Source: Selenomonas sp963544755
GTDB taxonomy: Bacteria; Bacillota; Negativicutes; Selenomonadales; Selenomonadaceae
DNA: 64,000 nucleotides
Assembly (NCBI GenBank): GCA_963544755.1
Contig: CAUUGH010000002.1
Coordinates: 51,053 to 115,052, forward strand
Direction of reading: 5' to 3'
In this document: one piece after another, positions 63,975 to 64,000 of the stretch
Layout: each line of letters starts with the position of its first letter
How positions within the stretch are numbered: the first letter of the stretch is position 1
Notes under the pieces: model-generated
What the model saw: the letters and a program-made list of their open reading frames with translations, nothing else
Databases searched by the model: none
Told to the model about the DNA's origin: nothing
Made by a program: the position numbers and the translations under genes

Positions 63975-64000
63975 TGCAATCCGCCCCCCGCACGATGCGG

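Noticed and set aside
1..64000. tRNA, rRNA, riboswitch, CRISPR or insertion-sequence features
   Set aside because: No cloverleaf, conserved rRNA stretch, transposase frame or direct-repeat array was recognised by eye; a tRNAscan or Infernal search was not possible here.

Overview
The window reads as chromosome of a flagellated, diderm (two-membrane) Firmicute of the class Negativicutes, close to Selenomonas-type organisms. This is an inference. It rests on Firmicute-style housekeeping genes (class III fructose-bisphosphatase, RNase PH/RdgB/YfcE run) found together with outer-membrane traits (a filamentous-haemagglutinin-like adhesin, an EptA-like phosphoethanolamine transferase), flagellin, cytochrome bd and an anaerobe-type split fumarase.

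Region 1 (1-39521, all on the minus strand) is a surface and flagellum modification island. From its upstream end it holds two large GT2/TPR proteins, a 1681-residue protein with three GT41 (OGT/SPINDLY-like) modules, a fourth GT41 protein, a TPR protein, a two-domain methyltransferase-like protein, a double GT2 protein, a LicC/PntC-type cytidylyltransferase, a phosphoenolpyruvate mutase with an N-terminal nucleotidyltransferase domain, three tandem soluble helical-repeat plus alkaline-phosphatase-superfamily proteins, another GT2, the CDP-sugar enzymes RfbH and RfbG, a StrF-like GT, and the flagellin lysine methylase FliB. It ends with the flagellin gene behind a sigma-28-type promoter, then a giant YDG-repeat adhesin that runs off the left edge. 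Many neighbours overlap by 4 bases, so the island is probably made as a few long transcripts.

Region 2 (39522-47368) carries fbp (plus strand), a heavy-metal P1B ATPase with a separate HMA metallochaperone behind a consensus promoter with palindromic sites, an EptA-like transferase overlapping a TauE-type permease, and a small coiled-coil protein.

Region 3 (47430-55171, minus strand) is cydABDC preceded by a striking P-type-ATPase-like protein that has lost the phosphorylated aspartate, the actuator domain and the hinge motif.

Region 4 (55434-63925, plus strand) is housekeeping: ispE, glmU, prs, a YbgC-type thioesterase, a one-helix membrane protein, a CofE-like protein, rph, rdgB, yfcE and fumarase alpha/beta. 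Base composition jumps sharply inside the fumarase alpha gene near 63040-63060, which suggests recombination or a contig junction.

The most promising undescribed system is the phosphonate-type module (PepM, cytidylyltransferase, three TPR-AlkP proteins) inside the flagellin modification island. It may put a phosphonate or phospho-alcohol group on flagellin glycans. No RNA genes, CRISPR arrays or insertion sequences were recognised, and no gene-free stretch exceeds 300 bases.
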